Below are positions 1-6,092 of a stretch of 7,795 nt of DNA, piece after piece; positions within the stretch are counted from its first letter, which is position 1, and the number at the start of each line of letters is the position of its first letter. A program made the translations under genes and the position numbers. Origin of the DNA: JBHIFE01 sp046760985 (GTDB lineage: Bacteria; Chloroflexota; Dehalococcoidia; Dehalococcoidales; RBG-16-60-22); NCBI GenBank assembly GCA_046760985.1, contig JBHIFE010000064.1, positions 1 to 7,795 of the forward strand, given 5' to 3'. The notes beneath the pieces are model-generated. The model was not told the DNA's origin, made no database searches, and was given only the letters and a program-made list of their open reading frames with translations.

Positions 1-798
1 ACGATTAGTCTTGTCATCCGCCTGCTGCCGCTGACCATTCCCGCTCTTGATGAACTGGGATTACCCGACATATGTAAGCAGCTGGCTCTTAAGCCTCGTG
101 GGCTGGTGGTGGTTAGCGGACCTGCCGGCAGCGGCAAATCCACCACACTGGCAGCTATGATTAACTACCTGAACAGCTTTGAAAGTCGTCATGTGATCAC
201 TATTGAAGATCCTATAGAATATATCTATCCCAACCTCAAATGCACCATAACCCAGCGGGAACTTGGTAGTGACACCCTGTCTTTTGCTGACGCATTAAAG
301 CACGTATTACGTCAGGACCCGGATGTTATTCTGGTTGGCGAGATGAGAGATTTGGAGACGGCAGCGGCGGTGCTTACCATAGCTGAAACTGGACATTTGG
401 TATTAACCACTGGTCATGCCCCGGCTGCCCCACAGGCTATTGAACGAATAATAGACCTCTTCCCTCTCCATGAGCGTCATTTAGCTCAGTCACGGTTAGC
501 ATCCTTGCTCCTCGGCGTCCTGTGTCAGGCACTTATCCCTAAAGCTGATGGCTCGGGAAGGATACCCGCGGTTGAGATTATGCTGGCTAGTCCACCAATT
601 AGAAGCCTCATCAGAGAGGGCAAGATTTATCAGTTACCCTCTGCAATTCGCACGCAGGCTCGACTGGGAATGGAACTATTTGACCAGGCACTAATCCGCC
701 TGTACCGCAAGGGGGTAATCAGCAGCGAAAGTCTTTTTGCCTTCTGTAATGACCGGGATGAAGTAGCCCAGCTTTGTGGCAAAGTCGAAGTGCAGTAA
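1..798 (+). CDS. pilT: Type IV pilus retraction ATPase PilT, 3' portion (5' end outside window)
   Basis: This is a hexameric secretion-type ATPase that powers pilus retraction at the inner face of the cytoplasmic membrane. The frame is open from base 1 to the TAA at 796-798 (265 residues visible), and codons before the GTG at 106 already match the family (LKPRGL just before the P-loop), so the true start lies upstream. Visible motifs are Walker A GPAGSGKSTT (118-147), the Asp box ITIEDPIEY (196-222), Walker B with the catalytic Glu in VILVGEMRD (325-351), the His box beginning ETGHLVL (388-408), and a C-terminal IRSLIREGK (598-624) resembling the AIRNLIREG motif typical of PilT. The tetracysteine motif of PilB-type extension ATPases is absent, which favours PilT. 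The His box continues TTGHAPAAPQ where PilT usually has a TLHTNSA-like stretch. The prepilin peptidase gene follows after 84 bp, supporting a pilus role. The family call is firm; PilT rather than a PilU-like paralogue is likely but not proven. Confidence 0.93.
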   Translation, partial: TISLVIRLLPLTIPALDELGLPDICKQLALKPRGLVVVSGPAGSGKSTTLAAMINYLNSFESRHVITIEDPIEYIYPNLKCTITQRELGSDTLSFADALKHVLRQDPDVILVGEMRDLETAAAVLTIAETGHLVLTTGHAPAAPQAIERIIDLFPLHERHLAQSRLASLLLGVLCQALIPKADGSGRIPAVEIMLASPPIRSLIREGKIYQLPSAIRTQARLGMELFDQALIRLYRKGVISSESLFAFCNDRDEVAQLCGKVEVQ

Positions 799-845
799 TC
801 TGCGTTTCAGCTCCCGGCAAACTTCCTTAAACTCGTTACACCCTC

Positions 846-874
846 TTGACTGGCTGCCAAAAAACGCTCACAAT
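846..874 (+). promoter_or_regulatory. Possible sigma70-type promoter for pilD
   Basis: TTGACT (846-851) and CACAAT (869-874) are separated by 17 bp. They match the -35 and -10 consensus at 5 of 6 and 4 of 6 positions. Transcription would start near 881, leaving almost no leader before the ATG at 883, and no good ribosome-binding site is visible there. This is a motif match only; pilD could equally be transcribed from upstream together with pilT. Confidence 0.28.
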
Positions 875-882
875 GTGGCGGA

Positions 883-1659
883 ATGGAAGTCGCATTGATA
901 GTTGTCTTTGCCTTACTTGGTACTGCTATTGGCAGTTTCCTCAATGTCTGCATTGACCGTTTGCCCCTAGGTAAGTCATTGTTCTACCCATCATCTCATT
1001 GTGATACCTGCCAACATCCTCTGGCACCGAAAGACCTTGTTCCGGTGTTCAGCTACTTATGGCTGCATCGTCGCTGCCGCTACTGTGGAGCCCTTATTCC
1101 GCTTCGTCCCTTCTGGGTGGAGGTTGGTAGTGGGCTCTTGTTTGCCTTTACCTACTGGTATTTTGGATTCAGCGTTGAGTTTATCCTTACTGCTTTTTAC
1201 GGCAGCCTGTTTATTGTGCTTGGAGTAATTGACCTGGAACACGGACTTATCCTGAACAAAATAGTCTATCCGGCAGCAGTGGTGGCACTGATTATCAGTA
1301 TCTTCTTGCCCCAATCAGAGATTTTCTTTCTACCCTGGTCAGCTAGTTTTAACGGCATTATCGGTGGGGCTATTGGTTTTATCTTTCTTTTTATACCTCT
1401 TCTTGCCTACCGTCAGGGAATGGGGTGGGGAGATGTTAAAATGGCAGCACTAATTGGTCTGGTTACTGGCTTTCCATTGGTACTTGTTGCCTTGCTTATG
1501 GGAACAATTCTCGGTGGGCTGGTAGCTGGAATTCTGCTTTTGCTCAAGATAAAGAAACGGAAAGAAACTATTCCATTTGGTCCTTTTCTATCACTGGCAA
1601 CCATAGTTACCCTGCTGTGGGGAATTGACATGCTTAACTGGTATTTAGGATTGTTTTAG
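883..1659 (+). CDS. pilD: Prepilin peptidase / N-methyltransferase (type IV leader peptidase, PilD family)
   Basis: This is a polytopic inner-membrane aspartyl protease that cleaves the leader of type IV prepilins and, in bifunctional members, N-methylates the new terminal residue. At 258 residues it is full length. The N-terminal GSFLNVCIDRLP (residues 17-28) is the family signature. Four cysteines in two CxxC pairs (C40/C43 and C65/C68) form the cytoplasmic zinc-binding domain of the bifunctional type. The catalytic aspartates are D117 in GVIDLEHGLI and D184 in GMGWGDVK, the GxGD-type motif. About seven or eight hydrophobic segments follow one another to the C-terminus. The ATG at 883 is the first start after an in-frame stop at 847-849; the upstream GGCGGA is a weak ribosome-binding site. 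It sits between pilT and a membrane protein gene on the same strand and would process pilins encoded outside this window. Confidence 0.95.
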   Translation: MEVALIVVFALLGTAIGSFLNVCIDRLPLGKSLFYPSSHCDTCQHPLAPKDLVPVFSYLWLHRRCRYCGALIPLRPFWVEVGSGLLFAFTYWYFGFSVEFILTAFYGSLFIVLGVIDLEHGLILNKIVYPAAVVALIISIFLPQSEIFFLPWSASFNGIIGGAIGFIFLFIPLLAYRQGMGWGDVKMAALIGLVTGFPLVLVALLMGTILGGLVAGILLLLKIKKRKETIPFGPFLSLATIVTLLWGIDMLNWYLGLF

Positions 1660-1719
1660 TCTGAGTCAGTATAGTATAACGCCCAGATTAACCTGGGATT
1701 AGCTCTTGGGAAAATAGGG

Positions 1720-2322
1720 ATGAGAAGACAAATAGCTAACCTGACTTCTAATATCCTGAACCCCTTCCTGGTAAGCCCAGCTACCATCTTATTGCTTGCC
1801 TTTAAGTCAACAACCACCATATCTGACGCCATTAAATGGTCTCTGATTTCAATAGCAGTTAGTATATTGCCAGTTTTCCTAATTATAGTTTACCTTGTTC
1901 ACCACGAAAGGCTTGAAAGTATCTTCACCAATATTCGCCGAGAAAGAAATAAAATTTACTTGTTGGCAAGTGCTTTTGCCACTGCCGGCGGCGTCATTCT
2001 TTTTTATTTGGGAGCGCCGCTAGTACTGATAGCCATATTTGTCGCTGGGCTTTCCGCAACCCTCATCTTTATGAGTATAAATTTTCGGTGGAAGATAAGC
2101 CTGCACACTGCTTTTATCGCTGCCCTAATAACAGTGTTGGTCATCTTATACGGCTCTATCGGGATAGCAAGCATAGTGCTACTCCCACCAATAGCCTGGG
2201 CAAGGGTGGAACTGGAACACCACTCAATAGCTCAGGTAGTAACTGGCGCTCTTCTGGCGGCTCTAATCGTGGTCGTGGTGTTTCATCTTTTTGGTCTGAT
2301 TGGGTCTATCACCCCTCTTTAG
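1720..2322 (+). CDS. PAP2-like integral membrane protein (degenerate phosphatase motif)
   Basis: This is a 200-residue, highly hydrophobic protein with about six transmembrane segments. It resembles the PAP2 (phosphatidic acid phosphatase type 2) superfamily, whose members remove phosphate from lipid or isoprenoid phosphates using a histidine nucleophile. RRERN (73-77) sits where motif C1 is expected, SLHTA (127-131) corresponds to the PSGH/SGHTA motif C2, and R162 followed five residues later by H168 fits the SRxxxxxHxxxD motif C3. The C3 aspartate position is Q172, and the C1 Lys/Pro and the C2 Pro-Gly are not kept, so catalysis is uncertain. It starts 60 bp after pilD; a TATAAC (1675-1680) with a poor -35 partner and a small CCCAG/CTGGG hairpin (1682-1697) lie in between. 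The start codon directly follows TAGGG, leaving no well-spaced ribosome-binding site. No specific substrate can be inferred, and a link to pilus function is only positional. Confidence 0.75.
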   Translation: MRRQIANLTSNILNPFLVSPATILLLAFKSTTTISDAIKWSLISIAVSILPVFLIIVYLVHHERLESIFTNIRRERNKIYLLASAFATAGGVILFYLGAPLVLIAIFVAGLSATLIFMSINFRWKISLHTAFIAALITVLVILYGSIGIASIVLLPPIAWARVELEHHSIAQVVTGALLAALIVVVVFHLFGLIGSITPL

Positions 2323-2333
2323 CCCAACTAACT

Positions 2334-2362
2334 TTGACAGAGGTAAAGCTCCGCAGTAACAT
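2334..2362 (+). promoter_or_regulatory. Candidate sigma70-type promoter for comM
   Basis: A perfect TTGACA -35 (2334-2339) is followed after 17 bp by TAACAT (2357-2362), which matches four of six -10 positions. It begins 12 bp after the PAP2-like gene stops. The predicted start near 2369 leaves about 11 nt before the ATG, and the AGGAGA ribosome-binding site (2370-2375) falls just inside that leader. Motif match only. Confidence 0.42.
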
Positions 2363-2379
2363 AGTGAGCAGGAGAACCA

Positions 2380-3906
2380 ATGTTAGCCAAGGTAAAAACT
2401 GCCGCCGTGGTCGGGCTTGAAGGTCATCTGGTTGATGTCGAGGTGGATATTTCCAGTGGCTTGCCGGCAATGACTATCGTTGGCTTGCCCGATGCTGCCG
2501 TTCAGGAAGCAAGAGAACGAGTCCGCGCTGCTATTAGAAACTCGGGCTACACCTTCCCGATGAAGCGTATCGTGGTTAACCTTGCCCCGGCTGACCTCAA
2601 GAAAGCCGGACCGTCTTATGATTTGCCGATTGCCGTTGGTATCCTGCTCAGTTCGGAGCAAGTGAATGCTGATGCTTCTCAAACTATCTTCCTTGGTGAG
2701 CTATCCTTGGATGGCAGCTTACGCCATACCCATGGCATCCTACCCATGGTTGCCTTGGCAAAGGAGGAAAAGATAGCTACCATTATTGTGCCTGAAGTTG
2801 ATGCCAGAGAGGCATCTTTAATTGAAGGCACTAAAATCATCCCTATCACCTCACTAGCCCAGTTAGTTAGCTGTCTTCGTAGCGAAATACCGACTCCAGA
2901 ATATAAGTCTGACCAAGTTTGGGAATATTCCCCGCCCTCTTTCTTCCCGGCTACCGACCTAGCTGACATTAAGGGGCAAGAACATGTCAAGCGAGCTTTA
3001 GAGGTAGCTGCAGCCGGAGGACACAATGTAATAATGTGTGGTCCACCGGGGAGCGGTAAAACATTACTGGCGCGTTCGCTTCCCGCCATACTGCCGCCAA
3101 TGACCACTGACGAAGCTTTAGAGGTTACCAAAATATACAGTGTCAGTGGTCTACTTCCACCTGATACTCCCCTGCTTAAACAAAGACCCTTCCGCTCCCC
3201 CCATTACACCATTTCCAATGCCGGTCTGGTTGGTGGCGGACATTGGCCAAAACCGGGTGAAATAAGCCTTAGTCATCGGGGGGTTCTCTTCCTTGACGAG
3301 CTCCCCGAGTTTGGACATTCCTTACTTGAGGTATTGCGCCAACCTCTGGAAGACAAAGTAGTAACTATTAGTCGGGCTCAGGGAAGGGTGACTTTCCCAG
3401 CCAACTTCATGCTGGTAGGAGCGATGAACCCCTGCCCTTGCGGCTACTACGGCGACCCTTTTAGGCAATGCACCTGCCCGCCCAGCTTGGTTTCTCGCTA
3501 TCAGAGGCGCATCAGCGGACCATTCATTGACCGAGTTGATATATTCGTTGAGGTACCTCATATTGACTACGAAAAGCTGACTGATAAGAGATTAGGCGAA
3601 CAATCAGACCAGGTTCAAGCTAGGGTTAAAGCTGCCCGTTCCCGACAACTTAAGCGCTTTGAGGAAACCAGACTAACCTGCAATGCCGAAATGACACCAA
3701 CCGAAGTAAGAGAGTTCTGTCAGGTAGAAGAAGCAGCCCAGAGCCTGCTTAAAGCGGCTATGAAGCAACTTTACCTCTCCGCCCGAGCTTTTCACCGCAT
3801 TCTCAAACTGGCTCGCACTATCGCTGACTTAGAAAATACTGACATCATTAAAGCTCACCATGTGGCTGAAGCCATTCAGTATCGACCGAGAAGAACCGAA
3901 ATTTGA
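2380..3906 (+). CDS. comM: ComM / YifB family Mg-chelatase-like AAA+ ATPase
   Basis: ComM is a hexameric helicase that promotes branch migration during integration of incoming single-stranded DNA in natural transformation; the family is also called YifB. The 508 residues are full length. The N-terminal Lon/ChlI-like domain (about 1-170) contains GLPDAAVQEARERVRAA and NLAPADLKKAGPSYDLP. The AAA+ domain follows, with Walker A GPPGSGKT (221-228), Walker B VLFLDE (302-307), and the family's cysteine cluster after GAMNPCPCG (C352, C354, C364, C366). The C-terminal Mg-chelatase-like lid carries LSARAFHRILKLARTIADL (466-484). The ATG is preceded by AGGAGA (2370-2375). Many bacteria not known to be transformable also carry this gene, so it does not prove competence. 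The downstream lipoprotein gene is 58 bp away on the same strand. Confidence 0.96.
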   Translation: MLAKVKTAAVVGLEGHLVDVEVDISSGLPAMTIVGLPDAAVQEARERVRAAIRNSGYTFPMKRIVVNLAPADLKKAGPSYDLPIAVGILLSSEQVNADASQTIFLGELSLDGSLRHTHGILPMVALAKEEKIATIIVPEVDAREASLIEGTKIIPITSLAQLVSCLRSEIPTPEYKSDQVWEYSPPSFFPATDLADIKGQEHVKRALEVAAAGGHNVIMCGPPGSGKTLLARSLPAILPPMTTDEALEVTKIYSVSGLLPPDTPLLKQRPFRSPHYTISNAGLVGGGHWPKPGEISLSHRGVLFLDELPEFGHSLLEVLRQPLEDKVVTISRAQGRVTFPANFMLVGAMNPCPCGYYGDPFRQCTCPPSLVSRYQRRISGPFIDRVDIFVEVPHIDYEKLTDKRLGEQSDQVQARVKAARSRQLKRFEETRLTCNAEMTPTEVREFCQVEEAAQSLLKAAMKQLYLSARAFHRILKLARTIADLENTDIIKAHHVAEAIQYRPRRTEI

Positions 3907-3940
3907 CTTGAGGAGTGGACTGAATTAGACTATCACTGGT

Positions 3941-3949
3941 TGGTATAAA
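3941..3949 (+). promoter_or_regulatory. Possible extended -10 promoter for the lipoprotein gene
   Basis: TGGTATAAA has the form of an extended -10 element (TGnTATAAT) with five of six hexamer positions matched. No convincing -35 lies 16-18 bp upstream, which extended -10 promoters can tolerate. The predicted start near 3956 would leave roughly 9 nt before the ATG, overlapping the AGGAA ribosome-binding site (3956-3960). Confidence 0.35.
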
Positions 3950-3964
3950 ACTCGTAGGAACAAA

Positions 3965-4447
3965 ATGACGCTAAAGAGATACTTAAAACCGGTTCTTATC
4001 ATTACCCTGCTTGCGGTAATGGTCTGGCCAGTGACCGGGTGTGAGGAGTGGGGGTTTCCTCCCCCCGAGCCTCCAAAGGCAGAGGAGAAACCAGAGAAAG
4101 TAGTGACTCCTACTGTTATCAGTTCTGAAGACAGAGCTATCCTAGCAGTTTATGAACATCTCCTAAACCAAGCAGAAAGTTCTGAGGCTAAAGTATATCT
4201 TGCCGAATTCTATACCGTCTGTGACAACTGGAGCGCTGAGTCGGAACTTTTCAAGGACGGTAGCAGCACGTGGTATGTTGTGGTTGATATGACCGAGGTT
4301 GAGACCTGGGAATGGACACCCTACTGGCAGCAAGCCGGCTGGTTCGTTTTTCCCGAGGGCAAAGTGATACCCTCCAATCGTCTTCAAGCCAATGCCCTTA
4401 GAATTGAGGCTGACCTACAGGAGCTAAGTCTCCAGCCAGAAGAGTAG
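3965..4447 (+). CDS. Predicted lipoprotein of unknown function
   Basis: This 160-residue protein has a clear lipoprotein signal: a basic start (K4, R5, K8), a hydrophobic run (about 9-22) and the lipobox VTGC with Cys26 as the lipidated residue. A Pro/Glu/Lys-rich linker follows (about 31-49), and then a small soluble domain with many Trp and Tyr residues (about 55-160; for example WYVVVDMTEVETWEW), presumably exposed outside the cytoplasmic membrane. I recognise no family. The ATG has AGGAA at 3956-3960. It is the last plus-strand gene, ends 14 bp from the stop of a convergent minus-strand gene, and could be transcribed with comM or from its own promoter. Function unknown; the gene and its export signal are well supported. 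Confidence 0.82.
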   Translation: MTLKRYLKPVLIITLLAVMVWPVTGCEEWGFPPPEPPKAEEKPEKVVTPTVISSEDRAILAVYEHLLNQAESSEAKVYLAEFYTVCDNWSAESELFKDGSSTWYVVVDMTEVETWEWTPYWQQAGWFVFPEGKVIPSNRLQANALRIEADLQELSLQPEE

Positions 4448-4461
4448 ACAACTTGACCGAT

Positions 4462-4728
4462 TCAACTCTTAGCCCCAAGCCAAAAAGCAACCCCCACAGC
4501 GAGCATAACCACGCCAATGGTAATAGCTATCCAACCCCCTATCTTTAAGGCGCCAGGCTGAGGGCGCTGTGGCCAATGCGCTAAGAATTCCCTTAAATCA
4601 TCAGCTCGAGTAGAAAGAGAATTGTAATAGCTCTTTTCCTCCCTTTTCCCCCAGATGAGCGCAACTATACCAAGGATTATAAATAAACCACCCACACCCA
4701 TTAATATAAAGAAATCCTGATAAAGCAT
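4462..4728 (-). CDS. Small two-helix membrane protein, unknown function
   Basis: This 88-residue protein has two hydrophobic Gly-rich segments (about 7-27 and 62-84) joined by a polar loop containing KREEK and several Arg. By the positive-inside rule the loop is cytoplasmic and both ends are outside. I recognise no family. It lies 69 bp downstream of rplL on the same strand with no terminator hairpin visible between them, so it may be the last cistron of the ribosomal transcript. The upstream AAGGG is a modest ribosome-binding site. Two well-formed transmembrane segments, an intact frame and the absence of another gene over it support a real gene, but its small size and lack of a known family keep this moderate. 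Confidence 0.65.
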   Translation of the reverse strand: MLYQDFFILMGVGGLFIILGIVALIWGKREEKSYYNSLSTRADDLREFLAHWPQRPQPGALKIGGWIAITIGVVMLAVGVAFWLGAKS

Positions 4729-4797
4729 AGCCCGCCCTTAAAAAGGAGTATCACTGGTGGTAACTATATGCTATTTGAACGGCACTTTCAATAGACA

Positions 4798-5469
4798 TCA
4801 TTTAATCTCAACTGTAGCCCCAGCCGCTTCCAGCTTCTCTTTCGCCGCCGCTGCCTCTTCCTTATTAACTCCTTCCTTGACCGCTTTGGGAGCGCTTTCC
4901 ACCAAATCCTTGGATTCTTTCAGACCTAAAGTAGTCACCTCGCGCACCGCTTTAATCACGCTAATCTTATTAGCCCCTACCTCCTTAAGAATCACGCTAA
5001 ACTCGGTCTTTTCTTCAGCCGCTGGAGCTGCAGCTTCAGTTGGCGCTGCCGCAGCCCCCGGAACAGCCGTAGTAGCTACCACTGGAGCCGCAGCACTAAC
5101 CCCAAACTCAGCTTCCAAAGCCTTTACTAACTCCGCCAATTCAAACACTGTCAATTTTTTGATGGTGTTCATTATTTCCTCAATGGCTGGAGATACTTTT
5201 ACTTTCTCCTTTGTCGGCGGAGTAGGCGCAGCAGCTTCCTTCTCTGCCTTGGGCTTCTCTTCTTCCTTTGCCGGTGGCGGCGCCTCGGCTTCTACCTTTT
5301 CTTCAGTAACTTCTGCCTCTTTTTCTGCTACTGGGGGTTCCTTGACTTCGGCGGTCTCTTCAACAGCCTCTTGAGCAGTTTCTACTTCTTTTTCTGCCGT
5401 TGGCTGTTCTTTAACCTCGGCTGCTTCTTCCGCAGCTTCTTGAGCAGCCTTTTCTTCTTTCTCTACCAT
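4798..5469 (-). CDS. rplL: 50S ribosomal protein L7/L12 with a long N-terminal extension
   Basis: L7/L12 forms the multicopy ribosomal stalk that recruits and activates translation GTPases. Residues about 94-223 are a normal L12: the L10-binding N-terminal helices (IEEIMNTIKKLTVFELAELV, 96-115), an Ala/Pro hinge (about 125-152), and the factor-binding C-terminal domain with ISVIKAVREVTTLGLKESKD (159-178). Unusually, about 93 residues precede this core. They are rich in Glu, Ala, Lys and Pro (by my count 29, 19, 14 and 10), have no aromatic residue, Asp or Arg, are net acidic, and include a 23-residue tandem repeat. Total length is 223, against about 120-130 for the family. The ATG start is supported by GGAGGGAG (5476-5483) and lies one base after the rplJ stop, so translation is probably coupled. 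GAGGA just before Met100 could permit internal initiation. Family identity is certain; the extension's role is unknown. Confidence 0.95.
   Translation of the reverse strand: MVEKEEKAAQEAAEEAAEVKEQPTAEKEVETAQEAVEETAEVKEPPVAEKEAEVTEEKVEAEAPPPAKEEEKPKAEKEAAAPTPPTKEKVKVSPAIEEIMNTIKKLTVFELAELVKALEAEFGVSAAAPVVATTAVPGAAAAPTEAAAPAAEEKTEFSVILKEVGANKISVIKAVREVTTLGLKESKDLVESAPKAVKEGVNKEEAAAAKEKLEAAGATVEIK
5308..5445 (-). repeat. 69-bp imperfect tandem duplication inside the rplL extension
   Basis: Two adjacent 69-bp units (5377-5445 and 5308-5376) are identical at 51 of 69 bases by hand count. They encode residues 9-31 and 32-54 of L7/L12, 17 of 23 identical, each starting AQEA and containing AEVKE and AEKE. 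The period is a whole number of codons, so the frame is preserved. The divergence suggests an old duplication kept under selection for composition. Confidence 0.8.
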
Positions 5470-5470
5470 T

Positions 5471-5995
5471 TTATTCTCCCTCCAATTGTTTAATTCTAAC
5501 TTGTAGTACTCCCATAACCCCTCTTATGGGACTGGCAAGGCAATTAACCAAATTGACAATGGGACTTTGCATCCCAGCCAAAACTCTGGCTAGTAGTATC
5601 TCCCTGGACGGCAATGTAGCCAGAGCCTCCACATCATCCGAAGTAAGCACTCTATCACCGAAAAAGCCTCCCTTGATACTTAGGCTTACTTTTGAAGTGT
5701 TAATGTAGTCAGTCAAAATTTTGGCTGGCTCAATTGCATCACCGTAGCTAAAAGCAATAGCCACTGGACCCTCAAATAAGGGAACTAGTTCATTTTTACC
5801 AGCTCTTTCCGCAGCAAATCGAGCCAGGGTATTCTTCACCACCTTATACTCAACCTCTGATTTCTTCAGTGTGCGGCGCAGATCGGTTATCTCAGCAGTT
5901 GATAACCCCCGATAGTCAGTTAAGATAGCAATGCTACATCCGGAAAAAATTTCCTGCAGCCCATCAATAATCTGTATTTTCTTTTCTCTAGACAC
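5471..5995 (-). CDS. rplJ: 50S ribosomal protein L10
   Basis: L10 anchors the L12 dimers to 23S rRNA at the stalk base, and the L10-L12 complex represses its own mRNA. The 174 residues are of normal length. Family hallmarks are ILTDYRGLSTAEITDLRR (24-41), the YKVVKNTLA segment (50-58) and FEGPVAIAF (74-82). The C-terminal helical part (LASPIRGVMGVLQVRIKQLE) would bind L12. The start is GTG (5995-5993), chosen because AGGAGG (6010-6005) lies nine bases upstream and the protein begins at the family's usual position. The stop TAA is separated from the rplL ATG by one base, and the rplL ribosome-binding site lies within the last L10 codons. The gene is preceded by an L10 leader and an attenuator-like terminator. 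Confidence 0.97.
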   Translation of the reverse strand: MSREKKIQIIDGLQEIFSGCSIAILTDYRGLSTAEITDLRRTLKKSEVEYKVVKNTLARFAAERAGKNELVPLFEGPVAIAFSYGDAIEPAKILTDYINTSKVSLSIKGGFFGDRVLTSDDVEALATLPSREILLARVLAGMQSPIVNLVNCLASPIRGVMGVLQVRIKQLEGE

Positions 5996-6039
5996 CCTTA
6001 ATTGCCTCCTAAAATATCCACCTACTGCCTAAGATATAC

Positions 6040-6070
6040 AAAAAGTCCTCGTACCTACCACACGAGGACT
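6040..6070 (-). terminator. Intrinsic terminator (attenuator) ahead of rplJ
   Basis: Read on the minus strand, AGTCCTCGT (6070-6062) and ACGAGGACT (6052-6044) form a perfect 9-bp stem around a 9-base loop, with the RNA continuing as a U-run over the A-tract at 6040-6043. It lies about 45 bp upstream of the rplJ start and just downstream of the L10 leader, so it should control entry into rplJ-rplL rather than end the upstream operon. Confidence 0.85.
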
Positions 6071-6092
6071 ACCAAATCCAGCCAATCTAGAA

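Noticed and set aside
106..798. Reading pilT as starting at the GTG at 106
   Set aside because: This start falls inside the strand leading into the P-loop. The preceding 35 codons are open and family-like, so the gene is truncated by the window edge.
1682..1697. CCCAG/CTGGG hairpin as a terminator after pilD
   Set aside because: The stem is 5 bp with no T-run, so it is not a credible intrinsic terminator; mentioned only as a small leader hairpin.
2088..2420. 110-codon plus-strand frame bridging the PAP2-like gene and comM
   Set aside because: It overlaps both conserved genes in another frame, and its composition is not protein-like.
2679..3131. 150-codon minus-strand open frame across comM
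   Set aside because: It lies wholly antisense to the conserved AAA+ coding sequence, has no family resemblance and no own ribosome-binding context. It is a shadow frame.
4729..4797. CCTTTTTAAGG inverted repeat as an rplL terminator
   Set aside because: The stem is only 4 bp with a 3-base loop, AT-rich, and not followed by a U-tract, so it is too weak to call.
4757..5374. 205-codon plus-strand open frame with an AAAGGAG upstream of its GTG, Ser/Ala/Thr-rich
   Set aside because: It is the antisense of rplL. Its Ser/Ala/Thr-rich composition is the mirror of the Glu/Ala/Lys coding sequence, and it shows no domain or signal of its own.
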